A DNA stretch of 64,000 bases. It comes from JAGSPQ01 sp038206395. Lineage in GTDB: Bacteria; Myxococcota; Myxococcia; Myxococcales; Myxococcaceae. Where the stretch lies: positions 37,569 through 101,568 of the forward strand of contig JBBRAX010000022.1 in NCBI GenBank assembly GCA_038206395.1, written 5' to 3'. The notes under the pieces are model-generated. The model worked only from the letters and a program-made list of their open reading frames with translations. It searched no databases and was not told where the DNA came from. Every line of letters starts with the position of its first letter. Position 1 is the first letter of the stretch. Positions 24,216 to 33,381 of this stretch are shown one piece after another. The translations under genes were made by a program, and so were the position numbers.

Positions 24216-25603
24216 TTCCTGTCGCGCAGCAACGCGAGCAGATCGGGGCCGACCTGGGTGATGTCACCAGCGCCGAGGGTGACGACGAGATCGCCGGGCT
24301 CGAGGCGGGGAAGCAGCGCGGAGGGAAGATCCACGCGCTTGTCGACGTAGGTGACGTCGCGGTGGCCGTGGGCGCGAACGGCTTCGGCGAGGCTCGCGCC
24401 GCTGATGCCGGGAATCGGCTCTTCACCGGCGGCGTAGATGCTGGTGAGGAAGAGCAGGTCGGCGTCGTTGAACGCGCTGACGAAGTCGCCGAGCAGATCG
24501 TGGGTGCGGGTGTAGCGGTGGGGCTGGAAGGCGACGACGAGGCGACGGCCGAAAGCGCGGCGGGCTCCGGCCAGGGTGGCGCGGACCTCGGTGGGGTGGT
24601 GGCCGTAGTCGTCGACGACGGTGATGCCGGCGGCTTCTCCCTTCACCGTGAAGCGGCGCTGCACGCCTTCGAAGCTCGCGAGGGCGGTGCGAACGGTGTC
24701 GAGCGGGACGTCGAGCTCTTCGGCGACGGCGATGACGGCGAGCGCGTTCATCGCGTTGTGGGCGCCGACCATGCGAACGGTGAACTCACCAAGGGGCAGA
24801 TCGCGGCGGAAGGCGGTGAAGCGCGTCTCGTAGCCGTCGAGGGTGATGCCTTCGATGCGGTAGTCGGCGGCGTGCGAGCTGCCGTAGGTGACGACGCGCT
24901 TCTCGAGCGAAGGCAGCAGCGACTGAACGTTGGGGCTGTCGAGGCAGAGGACGTTGAGGCCGTAGAAGGGAACGCGGTTGCAGAAGTCGGTGAAGCCCTT
25001 CTTCAGGTTCTCGAGCGTGCCGTAGTGATCCATGTGCTCGGGATCGATGTTGGTGACGATGGCGATGGCGGGGTGCAGGTGAAGGAAGCTGCCGTCGGAC
25101 TCGTCGGCCTCGACGACCATCAGGTCGGACTTGCCGAGCTTGGCGTTGCTGCCGAGGACGTTGACCTTGCCGCCGACGACGGACGTGGGGTCGAGGCCCG
25201 CGGCGGCAAGCACGGTGGCGACCATCGAGGTGGTGGTGGTCTTGCCGTGCGAGCCGGCGATTGCGACCGCGTACTTGAGGCGCATCAGCTCGGCGAGCAT
25301 CTCGGCGCGGGCGATGACGGGGACCTTGCGGACGCGGGCGGCGATGACCTCGGCGTTGTCCTTCTTCACGGCCGAGCTGATCACCACCACGTCGGCGTCG
25401 AGAAGGTTCTCAGCCCGGTGGCCGTACTCGATGCGGGCGCCCAGCGAGACCAGGCGGCGGGTGACGTCGGACTCTTTGAGATCTGAGCCGGACACCTGAT
25501 AGCCGAGGTTCAAGAGCACTTCGGCGATGCCCGACATGCCGATGCCACCAACGCCGACGAAGTGAACCCGGGCGGCGTTGCGGGACTTGAAGCGGGAGCC
25601 CAT
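24212..25603 (-). CDS. murC: UDP-N-acetylmuramate--L-alanine ligase MurC
   Basis: The protein has 463 residues from the ATG at 25603, which opens directly into the N-terminal Rossmann motif V-H-F-V-G-V-G-G-I-G-M-S-G-I-A. The ATP-binding loop is A-G-S-H-G-K-T-T-T-T, with E-A-D-E-S-D-G-S-F and N-I-D-P-E-H-M-D-H-Y-G downstream and D-D-Y-G-H-H-P-T-E in the C-terminal domain, all MurC-specific. It adds L-Ala to UDP-MurNAc. It starts 26 bases after murG stops. Confidence 0.97.
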   Translation of the reverse strand: MGSRFKSRNAARVHFVGVGGIGMSGIAEVLLNLGYQVSGSDLKESDVTRRLVSLGARIEYGHRAENLLDADVVVISSAVKKDNAEVIAARVRKVPVIARAEMLAELMRLKYAVAIAGSHGKTTTTSMVATVLAAAGLDPTSVVGGKVNVLGSNAKLGKSDLMVVEADESDGSFLHLHPAIAIVTNIDPEHMDHYGTLENLKKGFTDFCNRVPFYGLNVLCLDSPNVQSLLPSLEKRVVTYGSSHAADYRIEGITLDGYETRFTAFRRDLPLGEFTVRMVGAHNAMNALAVIAVAEELDVPLDTVRTALASFEGVQRRFTVKGEAAGITVVDDYGHHPTEVRATLAGARRAFGRRLVVAFQPHRYTRTHDLLGDFVSAFNDADLLFLTSIYAAGEEPIPGISGASLAEAVRAHGHRDVTYVDKRVDLPSALLPRLEPGDLVVTLGAGDITQVGPDLLALLRDRK

Positions 25604-25629
25604 CGGGCCAAAGCTGCGGGGAGGAGGAA

Positions 25630-26754
25630 TCACTTGGCGGGGAGCTCCTTGCGAACGCGCCCTTCTCTGCCCCAGCGGGCCGACATCATCTTGACGCAGA
25701 CGTCGGCGAGCTCTTTGGCAGCCTCGGGGCGGCCGAGCAGGCCAGCGGCTTTTTCCATCTTTTCGAGGCGCTGCGGGTCGGAGGCGAGCGCGCGAAGCTG
25801 CGTCGCGAGCTTGAGGCCGTCGAGCTCGGCCTCGCGGAACATGAGGGCGGCACCAGCGTCGACCAGCGCTCGGGCGTTGACGGCCTGGTGGTCGTCGGTG
25901 GCGAAGGGAAAGGGGATCAGAATCGACGCCTTCTTGCAGACGGTGAGCTCGGCGATGGTCGTGGCGCCGGCGCGGCAGATGACGAGCTCGCAGCGGGCGT
26001 AGGCCTCTGACATGTCGTCGATGAACTCGACGACCTCGGCGTCGAAGCCCCATTGGGCGTAGGCGGCCTTGAGCTGCTCGACGTCGTTCTTTCCGGTCTG
26101 GTGGACGAAGTGCAGCTGGTCTTTCAGATCGACGAGGTGCTCGAGCGCCTGTTCCATTCGGCTGTTGAGGCCGCGGGCACCCAGAGAGCCGCCGAAGACA
26201 AGCACCGAGAAGCGGTCGTGCTTGATCTTCGGGCGCATGAAGTTTTCCATCAGCTTCCGGCGAATCGGGTTGCCGATGACGAAGACCTTGCCGCGCGGGA
26301 AGAAGGCGGCGGCCTCATCGAAGGCGAGGAAGACGGACTTCACGAAGCGGCCGAGGATCTTGTTGGTGAGGCCGGGCAGCGCGTTCTGTTCTTGCACCGC
26401 GGTCGGCACGCGCATCAGCCAGGCGGCGATCACGACAGGGCCGGACGAGTAGCCGCCGACGCCGACGACGACGTCGGGCTGGTACTTGCGAAGGATGCGC
26501 AGCGACTCGAGCAGCGACAGCGGCAGCGTGAAGAGGCCGAGCAGGAGCTTGACGAGGCCCATGCCCTTGAGGCCGCGCGAAGTGATCGCCTCGAACTTGA
26601 AGCCAGCGGCAGGCACGACGCGCGCTTCGAGGCCCCGGTTGGTGCCGACGAAGACGACGTCGTTGCGAGGGTGACGCGTGGCGACCTCTTCCGCGAGCGC
26701 GATGCCCGGGAAGAGATGGCCGCCAGTGCCTCCGCCGGCGATCAGCACTCTCAC
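25630..26754 (-). CDS. murG: UDP-GlcNAc:lipid I N-acetylglucosaminyltransferase MurG
   Basis: The protein has 374 residues, GT28 family. The N-terminal glycine loop G-G-G-T-G-G-H-L-F-P-G is at 7-17, G-V-G-G-Y-S-S-G-P at about 100, and the donor-binding segment near 265 reads C-R-A-G-A-T-T-I-A-E-L. It converts lipid I to lipid II at the inner membrane. The GTG start overlaps the ftsW stop (GTGA). The final 25 residues are basic (R-W-G-R-E-G-R-V-R-K), fitting membrane association. Confidence 0.96.
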   Translation of the reverse strand: MRVLIAGGGTGGHLFPGIALAEEVATRHPRNDVVFVGTNRGLEARVVPAAGFKFEAITSRGLKGMGLVKLLLGLFTLPLSLLESLRILRKYQPDVVVGVGGYSSGPVVIAAWLMRVPTAVQEQNALPGLTNKILGRFVKSVFLAFDEAAAFFPRGKVFVIGNPIRRKLMENFMRPKIKHDRFSVLVFGGSLGARGLNSRMEQALEHLVDLKDQLHFVHQTGKNDVEQLKAAYAQWGFDAEVVEFIDDMSEAYARCELVICRAGATTIAELTVCKKASILIPFPFATDDHQAVNARALVDAGAALMFREAELDGLKLATQLRALASDPQRLEKMEKAAGLLGRPEAAKELADVCVKMMSARWGREGRVRKELPAK

Positions 26755-27935
26755 GCAGGGACTCCGTCGGGCGGAGACTGGGCGGGCATCGCTTCGCGCG
26801 TGGGTTTGCGGGCGGGGTGGCGCGGGGGGGTGGCGCTGGCCGAGATGCTGAGCAGCAGGCCCGAGGCGCCCATCAGCATGATGAGCGAGCTGCCGCCGTA
26901 CGAGATGAACGGCAGCGTGAGGCCCTTGGTGGGGACGAGGCCCATCGCGACGGACATGTTCACGATTGCCTGGAAGCCGATCAGCGAGGTGATGCCGAGG
27001 CCCAGGTAGGTGCCGAAGGGCTCAGAGGCGCCCAGCGAGGCGCGAATGCCGCGCCAGATGATGACGGCGTAGAGGAGCACCAGGGCGAGCACGCCGAGCA
27101 GGCCGAGCTCTTCGCCGATGATCGCGAAGATGAAGTCGGTGTGGGCTTCGGGAAGGAAGAAGAGCTTCTGGCGTCCGTCGCCGAGGCCGAGGCCGGTGAG
27201 ACCTCCACTTCCGATCGACATCAGCGACTCGGACACCTGGTAGCCGACGTCGTGGCGGTGCGCCCACGGGTCGAGGAACGCGAGGATGCGCTTCATGCGG
27301 TACTCGGATCGCGCGATGGCCGCGTACGCGAAGGGCAGCGCGAAGAGCACTGAGCCGACGAGGTAGCTGAGCTTCGCCCCGGCGGCGAAGAGCAGCACGA
27401 ACATCAGGAAGAGCAGCGCGACCGAGCTGCCGAAGTCGGGCTCGGCCATGCAGAGGACGACGAGCAGGCCGGCGATCGCGAGGTGGGGCAGGAAGCCGAC
27501 TGAGAAGCTCTTCACCTTCTCTCGCTTCTTGGCCAGCGAGTACGCGAGGTAGATGACCCAGGCGACCTTGGTGATTTCGGCGGGCTGCAGCGAGATGCCC
27601 GGCATGCGGATCCACCGGCGCGCGCCACCGGCCGAGTGACCGAGCCCGGGGATGAGCACGAGCACGAGCAGAATGATCGAGATCACGAGCAGCGGGTAGG
27701 CGAGGCGGGCCATGCGGCGGTAGCCGAGCTTCATCGCGACGGCCATCGCGACGAGGCCGATGCCGGCGGCGATCGCCTGGCGCTTCAGGAAGTAGAAGCT
27801 GTCGCCCATCTTCTCGAGCGAGGTGATGGCGCTGGCGGAATACACCATCACCAGGCCCATGCCGACGAGGAGCAGCACGCTGCCCAGCAGCATCGGGTCG
27901 TAGCTGATGGATTTCCGATCGGTGGTGGCGATCAT
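26751..27935 (-). CDS. ftsW: Septal peptidoglycan glycosyltransferase FtsW (SEDS family)
   Basis: The protein has 394 residues with about ten transmembrane helices. SEDS features include M-V-Y-S-A-S-A near residue 30, R-W-I-R-M-P-G-I-S-L-Q-P-A-E-I-T-K near 108, M-A-E-P-D-F-G-S-S (the catalytic Asp region, near 164-172) and the late P-F-I-S-Y-G-G-S-S-L. It polymerises lipid II at the septum with FtsI. I chose the ATG at 27935, which overlaps the murD stop by one base; the open frame upstream is murD read out of phase. Confidence 0.95.
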   Translation of the reverse strand: MIATTDRKSISYDPMLLGSVLLLVGMGLVMVYSASAITSLEKMGDSFYFLKRQAIAAGIGLVAMAVAMKLGYRRMARLAYPLLVISIILLVLVLIPGLGHSAGGARRWIRMPGISLQPAEITKVAWVIYLAYSLAKKREKVKSFSVGFLPHLAIAGLLVVLCMAEPDFGSSVALLFLMFVLLFAAGAKLSYLVGSVLFALPFAYAAIARSEYRMKRILAFLDPWAHRHDVGYQVSESLMSIGSGGLTGLGLGDGRQKLFFLPEAHTDFIFAIIGEELGLLGVLALVLLYAVIIWRGIRASLGASEPFGTYLGLGITSLIGFQAIVNMSVAMGLVPTKGLTLPFISYGGSSLIMLMGASGLLLSISASATPPRHPARKPTREAMPAQSPPDGVPA

Positions 27936-29266
27936 CACAGGGCCTTCACCAGCGCTTTGAACGAATCGCCCCGGTGTTCGAAGTGGTTGAACTGGTCGTA
28001 GGAAGCGCAGGCGGGCGAGAGCAGCACCGTGTCGTTGGCGCGGGCGAGGGTGTTCGCTTTGCCGACGGCGGCGGCCAGGGTCTCGCACGCGTGAATGGGG
28101 AAGTTCGCGCCGAACGCCTCGGCGATCGCAGCAGCGTCGGCGCCGATGGTGAGGACCCCGAGCACCTTGCCTTTCGCGGCGTCGACCAGCGGCGTGTACG
28201 GCGAGCCTTTGCCTTTGCCGCCAGCGATCAACCAGAGCTTGCCGGGGAAAGCGTTGAGCGCGACGAGGGTGGAGTCGACGTTGGTGGCCTTCGAGTCGTT
28301 TATCCACTCGACGCCGCCGATGTCGCGAACGAACTCGAGGCGGTGCGGAAGTCCCGGGTAGCTGTCGAGCCCGCGCTGAATGGAGGCGTCGTCGATGCCG
28401 GCGAGGCGGGCCATCATCGAAGCGGCCATCGCGTTCTGCAGGTTGTGGGCGCCGCGGAGCGCACGGTTGTCGACGGTGAAGGGGGTGCTCTCGCCGAAGA
28501 GCATCACGAATTTTCCAGGGGAGCCGACGACGAGGCCCGAGAAGCCGGCGTTGGTGCGGCGGGCGTCGAGGGTGAAGGCGTAGGTCGGAACCTTCGCGGC
28601 GCGCGAGAGACGAATGGTGTCGAAGTCGTCGCCGTTGACGACGGCGAAGCCATCGCGCGGGGCGTTCTTGAAGATGCGCTGCTTGGCGGCGCCGTACGCG
28701 TCGTGGTTCGGGTAGCGGTCGAGGTGATCGGGGGTGAGGTTCAGCAGCGCCGCGCCGCGGAAGCTGGCGTTCACGATTCCCTCGAGCATGAAGCTCGAGA
28801 GCTCGACGACGTGAAGGTCGTATCTCTCGGCGCAGGCTTCGGTGAAGGGGCGGCCGAGGTTTCCACCGATGAAGGTCTTCTTGCCGGCGGCGGTGCAGAG
28901 CTCGCCGAGCAGCGCGGTGGTGGTGCTCTTGCCGTTGGTGCCGGTGATGCCGAGCACGGGGCCGGTGCCCGCGGGGAGGCAGCGCCAGGCGAGCTCGATC
29001 TCGCCGATGACGTCGGTGCCGCGCTTCACGGCCTCGACGAGCTCGGGCTTGCTCATGGGAATGCCAGGAGAGACGACGACGACATCGAAGCCTTTGAAGA
29101 ACTCTGAAGGCAGCGGGCCGAAGCGACAGTCGACGCCTTCGGGGGCCGTCGTCTCTTTTTCGTCGAACGCACAGACGCGGGTGCCACGGGCTTGTAGCAG
29201 GGCGATCGCGGCGCGCCCCGACTTGCCGAGGCCCAGAACTGCGGCCGTCTTGGGTTCGAAGGGCAT
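27935..29266 (-). CDS. murD: UDP-N-acetylmuramoyl-L-alanine--D-glutamate ligase MurD
   Basis: The protein has 443 residues. The N-terminal domain is V-L-G-L-G-K-S-G-R-A-A; the P-loop is I-T-G-T-N-G-K-S-T-T-T near 110; L-N-L-T-P-D-H-L-D-R-Y and the late C-terminal-domain motif N-D-S-K-A-T-N-V-D-S-T are diagnostic for MurD. It adds D-Glu to UDP-MurNAc-L-Ala. The start at 29266 lies 2 bases after the mraY stop. Confidence 0.97.
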   Translation of the reverse strand: MPFEPKTAAVLGLGKSGRAAIALLQARGTRVCAFDEKETTAPEGVDCRFGPLPSEFFKGFDVVVVSPGIPMSKPELVEAVKRGTDVIGEIELAWRCLPAGTGPVLGITGTNGKSTTTALLGELCTAAGKKTFIGGNLGRPFTEACAERYDLHVVELSSFMLEGIVNASFRGAALLNLTPDHLDRYPNHDAYGAAKQRIFKNAPRDGFAVVNGDDFDTIRLSRAAKVPTYAFTLDARRTNAGFSGLVVGSPGKFVMLFGESTPFTVDNRALRGAHNLQNAMAASMMARLAGIDDASIQRGLDSYPGLPHRLEFVRDIGGVEWINDSKATNVDSTLVALNAFPGKLWLIAGGKGKGSPYTPLVDAAKGKVLGVLTIGADAAAIAEAFGANFPIHACETLAAAVGKANTLARANDTVLLSPACASYDQFNHFEHRGDSFKALVKAL

Positions 29267-29268
29267 GG

Positions 29269-30435
29269 CTACCTGAGCTTGAGAGAGAGCAGCGCGACGC
29301 CGCTGCAGAGGATCGACGCGATCCAGAAGCGGACGATGATCTTCGGCTCGTCCATACCCTTGAGCTCGAAGTGGTGGTGCACCGGCGCCATCTTGAAGAC
29401 GCGCTTGCCGGTGGTCTTGAAAGAGGTGACCTGGATCATCACCGACAGAATCTCGGCGAGGAAGACGCCGTGGATGATGCCGCTGGCGAGCTCGGACTTG
29501 CTGAGCACGGCGAGGGTGCCGAGGCCGCCACCGAGCGCGAGCGCTCCGATGTCGCCCATGAAGATGGTCGCCGGGTAGGCGTTGAACCAGAGGAAGCTGA
29601 TGCCGGCCCCGACGATGGACGCGCAAAAGACGGCGAGCTCAGCGCCACCCTGCACCTTCGCGATGCCCAGGTACTCGTGAAGCGGCACGCCGACGAGGCG
29701 AGGGACGCCGTTGGTGTGAACGATGTCGGCGATGGCGACGGTGGTGCCGGCGACGTAGCAGAGGACGGCAAAGGTGATCGCCGCGACGATGGTGGGCGCG
29801 ATCGCGAGGCCGTCGAGGCCGTCGGTGAGGTTGACGGCGTTGCTGGTGCCGACGACGACGACCCACGCGAAGAAGACGTACGCCCAGCCGAGATCCGGGT
29901 TCGCCCAGTGGGTGGGAATGAACGGAATCGTGAGCCTGGTGTCGAGCAGCAGCCTGGGGAAGCCGCCCGACCAGTCGCACATCAGGCCGAAGACAGCGAC
30001 GAGGTAGAAGGCGGTCTGAAGGATGAGCTTGTAGCGGCCCGCGAGCCCCTTGCTGTTTCTTTTGCTGAGCTTCAACCAGTCGTCGAGAAAACCAATGAAG
30101 CCGTAGCCCATCGTCATCATCAGGGCGACCCAGACGGCGCGCGAGCTCAAGTCGGCGAAGATGATGGTCCCCAGAAAAATGCAGAGAAGGATGAGGGCGC
30201 CGCCCATCGTCGGGGTGCCCTTCTTCTTCTGGTGGGTCTCGGGGACGTCTTCGCGAACGTTGTCCTGGCCGTGCTGCCAGATGCGAAGGCGCTTGATGAC
30301 GGTGGGGCCGAGCAGCATCCCGAAGCCAAGCGACGCGATGCCGGCAGCGACGATGCGAAAGGTCGGATACTTGGCGAAGTTGAGCCACTTGCCGGCGTCA
30401 CCGTCTTTGAGCCACTCGTAGAGCAGGTAGAGCAT
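29269..30435 (-). CDS. mraY: Phospho-N-acetylmuramoyl-pentapeptide transferase MraY
   Basis: The protein has 388 residues with ten predicted membrane helices. Signatures are K-K-K-G-T-P-T-M-G-G-A (about 68-78), the aspartates G-F-L-D-D-W-L near 116, N-A-V-N-L-T-D-G-L-D-G-L-A (about 210-222), F-M-G-D-I-G-A-L-A-L-G-G and the H-H-H-F-E-L-K-G loop near 350. It transfers phospho-MurNAc-pentapeptide to undecaprenyl phosphate to make lipid I. Its ATG overlaps the murF stop by one base (TAATG). Confidence 0.97.
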   Translation of the reverse strand: MLYLLYEWLKDGDAGKWLNFAKYPTFRIVAAGIASLGFGMLLGPTVIKRLRIWQHGQDNVREDVPETHQKKKGTPTMGGALILLCIFLGTIIFADLSSRAVWVALMMTMGYGFIGFLDDWLKLSKRNSKGLAGRYKLILQTAFYLVAVFGLMCDWSGGFPRLLLDTRLTIPFIPTHWANPDLGWAYVFFAWVVVVGTSNAVNLTDGLDGLAIAPTIVAAITFAVLCYVAGTTVAIADIVHTNGVPRLVGVPLHEYLGIAKVQGGAELAVFCASIVGAGISFLWFNAYPATIFMGDIGALALGGGLGTLAVLSKSELASGIIHGVFLAEILSVMIQVTSFKTTGKRVFKMAPVHHHFELKGMDEPKIIVRFWIASILCSGVALLSLKLR

Positions 30436-31844
30436 TAGTGGGTGGCTCCTGCAGAGGCGGTGCCGGTGAGCGCTTCGACGACGCGCTCGAGGCGCATGCC
30501 GCGGCTGCCTTTGACGAGCACGACGTCGTGCGCCTTCAAGTGAGACTGGAGCCACTGCAGCAGCGCGGGCAGCTCGAGGAAATGTTGGGCGTTGGCGGCG
30601 AGCCTCTTCGCCGCCTGGGCGTGGGCGCCCTGCATGCGCGGGCCGAAGAAGGCGATCAGGGCGGCGTGTTCCGCGGCTTTGGTGCCCACCGCGTCGTGTT
30701 CGGCGGCTTCAGTGCTGCCGAGCTCGAGCATGTCGCCGAGGACGGCGACGGGACGCCCGCCGGCTGAGAGCGCGGTCAACGTGCCGAGCGCGGCGCCCAT
30801 CGAAGCGGGGTTGGCGTTGTAGCAATCGTCGATGACGGTGACGCCGTTGCGGCCGTCGAGAAGCTGCAGCCGGCGGGCGTGGGGGTGTGCGGCTTCAAGG
30901 CCACGCACGCACTCGGCGGGCGAGTAACCGAGGGCAATCGCCAGCGCGAAGGCCCCGGTGGCGTTGAGCGCGTTGTGATCGCCGATGAGCTTGAGGGCGA
31001 CGGGGTAAGGCTGGCCTTCGAAGGTGATGACGAGGGCGAGGCCGTCGCGGCCGCAGGCCATGACGGAGGTGAGGTGAACCTGCGCTCCAGCCGTGCGGCC
31101 GAACGTCAAAGTCTTCACGCCGGGGTCGATGCGCTTGACCTGAAGGACAATGCGCGCGTCGTCGAGGTTCACGACAGCGGTGGCGCCGGGCTTGAGTCCG
31201 GCAAAGAGCTCGCCCTTGGCCGCGGCGACGCCTTCGATCGAGCCGACGCCTTCGAGGTGCGCGGGCTGAACGATGGTGATCAGGCCTGCGTCGGGCTGGG
31301 CGATGGCCGCGAGGCGGGAAATCTCGCCCGCGTGGTTCATGCCCATCTCGATGATCGCGGCGACGTGGCGGGGCTCGAGGTTGAAGAGCGTCAGCGGCAC
31401 GCCGATTTCGTTGTTGAGGTTGCCTTCGGTGTGAAGCGCCGGCCCGCGCGTGGCGAGGATCGAGGCGATCAGCTCTTTGGTGGTGGTCTTGCCGTTGCTG
31501 CCGGTGACCGCACCGACGGGCTTCTTGAAGCGAACGCGGTGGAAGTGGGCGAGCTTTCCCAGGGCAACGAGCGTGTCGCCGACCTCGTAGACGGCGACGT
31601 CGGGGCCGGGGAGCTTCACTGCCCTGCCCTTCTGAACCACGAGCGCCGCGGCGCCCCCTTCTGCCGCCTGAAAGAGAAATTCGTGCGCGTCGAAGCGCTC
31701 ACCTTTCAGCGCGACGAAGAGACAGCCCGGCACGATCTGGCGGGTGTCGGTGCAGATCGCCGCGTAGGAAGCGCGCGCGCCGATGCGGGAGCGCGTGGCC
31801 CCTGTCGCCTTCAGCACCTGCTCTTCCGAAAGGCGAATCGACAT
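30435..31844 (-). CDS. murF: UDP-N-acetylmuramoyl-tripeptide--D-alanyl-D-alanine ligase MurF
   Basis: The protein has 469 residues. The N-terminal substrate domain (C-T-D-T-R-Q, F-V-A-L-K-G-E-R-F-D-A-H) is followed by the P-loop V-T-G-S-N-G-K-T-T-T-K near 112 and by M-G-M-N-H-A-G-E-I near 167. The C-terminal domain contains D-D-C-Y-N-A-N-P-A-S-M, typical of MurF. It adds D-Ala-D-Ala, the product of the nearby ddl. It starts 5 bases after murE. Confidence 0.97.
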   Translation of the reverse strand: MSIRLSEEQVLKATGATRSRIGARASYAAICTDTRQIVPGCLFVALKGERFDAHEFLFQAAEGGAAALVVQKGRAVKLPGPDVAVYEVGDTLVALGKLAHFHRVRFKKPVGAVTGSNGKTTTKELIASILATRGPALHTEGNLNNEIGVPLTLFNLEPRHVAAIIEMGMNHAGEISRLAAIAQPDAGLITIVQPAHLEGVGSIEGVAAAKGELFAGLKPGATAVVNLDDARIVLQVKRIDPGVKTLTFGRTAGAQVHLTSVMACGRDGLALVITFEGQPYPVALKLIGDHNALNATGAFALAIALGYSPAECVRGLEAAHPHARRLQLLDGRNGVTVIDDCYNANPASMGAALGTLTALSAGGRPVAVLGDMLELGSTEAAEHDAVGTKAAEHAALIAFFGPRMQGAHAQAAKRLAANAQHFLELPALLQWLQSHLKAHDVVLVKGSRGMRLERVVEALTGTASAGATH

Positions 31845-31849
31845 GGCGG

Positions 31850-33349
31850 TTACGCGAGCGCCTTCCGGGCTTCCTCGAGATCGTCGAACGGCTTCTTCAC
31901 GCCGTCGGCGTCCTGGTAGTTCTCGTGGCCCTTGCCAGCGAGGAGGATGACGTCGCCCGGCTTCGCGAGTGAGACGGCGAGCGTGATCGCGGCGTTGCGA
32001 TCGGCCTCGACCATGTAGCCCTTCTCACCCGACTTGGCCTTCGCGGCGCCCATGCGGCGCAGGCCGCCCTTCTCGAGGCCGGCCGTGATGTCCGAGATGA
32101 TCTTGTCGGGATCTTCGGTGCGCGGGTTGTCGCTGGTGACGATCGGCAGGTCTGAGAGCTCGGCCGCCGCTTCACCCATCAGCGGGCGCTTGCCCTGATC
32201 GCGATCGCCGCCGGCTCCGAAGATGACGATCAACCGGCCGCGGGTCACGCCACGCGCAGACTCGAGTGCGCGGCGAAGCGCGTCGTCCGTGTGGGCGTAG
32301 TCGACGAGCGCGACGATGCCGCCCTTGCCTTCGACTCGCTCCATGCGCCCGGGGACGCGGGTGACGCGCTCGATGCCGTCTTGCACGTCGCGGCGCGAGA
32401 AGCCGGCCGCCAGCGCCATGCCGGCAGCGGTGAGGATGTTGTCGAGGTTGTGCGTGCCGACCAGCGCCGACTTGAGCGGGATGTCGCCGGCGGGCGTCTT
32501 CAGCGTGCCCTTGATGCCGTGGCTGGTGAGCTCGACGTTGGCGGAAGAGATCTCTCCATTTCCCAGGCGCGAGAACTTCCACGCCATTCGCTTGGCGCCG
32601 CGAAGCTCGTTGTAGAGGCGCACCGCGTAGGTGTCGTCGCCGTTGACGACGCCGACGCCGCCGGCCGACAGGTTGTCGGTGAAGAGGCGGCGCTTGGCCT
32701 GAAAGTACTCTTCCATGTCCTTGTGGTAGTCGAGGTGATCGCGCGAGAGGTTCGTGAACGCGGCGCCCTTGAAGGTGAGGCCGTGAACGCGGTGCTGGGC
32801 CAGCGCGTGGCTCGAGACTTCCATCACCACCGTGTCGACGCCGGCGTCGACCATCTCGCGAAACATGCGGTGGAGGACGATCGGATCCGGCGTGGTGTGA
32901 GTAACGGGTTCGGTGTGGCCGGCCCAGGCGTTGCGAATGGTGCCGAGCAGCGCGGTGGACGCTCCGCCGGCGGCGCAGATCGACTCGAGCAACCACGCCG
33001 TCGTCGTCTTGCCGTTCGTGCCCGTAACGCCGAGCAACGTGAGCTCTTCGGCGGGCTTTTTGTAAAAGTTGGCCGCGATGAGGGCCAGCGCCTTGCGGGC
33101 CGACGTCACCCGGAAAACCGGCACCTTCACTTCCGGGACTTCGCGTTCGGAGACGACCGCCAGCGCGCCGCGACTGACGGCTTCGGCAGCGAACAGAGAG
33201 CCATCGGACTTCACGCCGGGCAGCGCGATGAAGAGGTCACCCGCCTTCACCTGCCGCGAGTCGTGGCACAGCCCGGTGATCTCACCCTTGTGCTTCGGTG
33301 CTGCCGGCGGCTCCGTGCCGACGCCTGCGAGGAGCTCGTTGAGCTTCAT
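31850..33349 (-). CDS. murE: UDP-N-acetylmuramoyl-tripeptide synthetase MurE (meso-diaminopimelate-adding)
   Basis: The protein has 499 residues. The N-terminal domain carries L-C-H-D-S-R-Q-V-K and L-F-I-A-L-P-G; the P-loop is V-T-G-T-N-G-K-T-T-T-A near 108; H-T-T-P-D-P follows near 152. The C-terminal D-N-P-R-T-E-D-P motif near 408 marks meso-DAP rather than lysine specificity, so the wall is of the DAP type. It lies 32 bases after ftsI. Confidence 0.97.
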   Translation of the reverse strand: MKLNELLAGVGTEPPAAPKHKGEITGLCHDSRQVKAGDLFIALPGVKSDGSLFAAEAVSRGALAVVSEREVPEVKVPVFRVTSARKALALIAANFYKKPAEELTLLGVTGTNGKTTTAWLLESICAAGGASTALLGTIRNAWAGHTEPVTHTTPDPIVLHRMFREMVDAGVDTVVMEVSSHALAQHRVHGLTFKGAAFTNLSRDHLDYHKDMEEYFQAKRRLFTDNLSAGGVGVVNGDDTYAVRLYNELRGAKRMAWKFSRLGNGEISSANVELTSHGIKGTLKTPAGDIPLKSALVGTHNLDNILTAAGMALAAGFSRRDVQDGIERVTRVPGRMERVEGKGGIVALVDYAHTDDALRRALESARGVTRGRLIVIFGAGGDRDQGKRPLMGEAAAELSDLPIVTSDNPRTEDPDKIISDITAGLEKGGLRRMGAAKAKSGEKGYMVEADRNAAITLAVSLAKPGDVILLAGKGHENYQDADGVKKPFDDLEEARKALA

Positions 33350-33381
33350 GATGTGTCTTCCCAGCCGCGCGGTGGCGGCGT

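Noticed and set aside
22354..24426. Single 690-residue fusion of murB-region sequence with Ddl
   Set aside because: The N-terminal part is murB read in another frame; Ddl begins at the TTG overlapping the murB stop.
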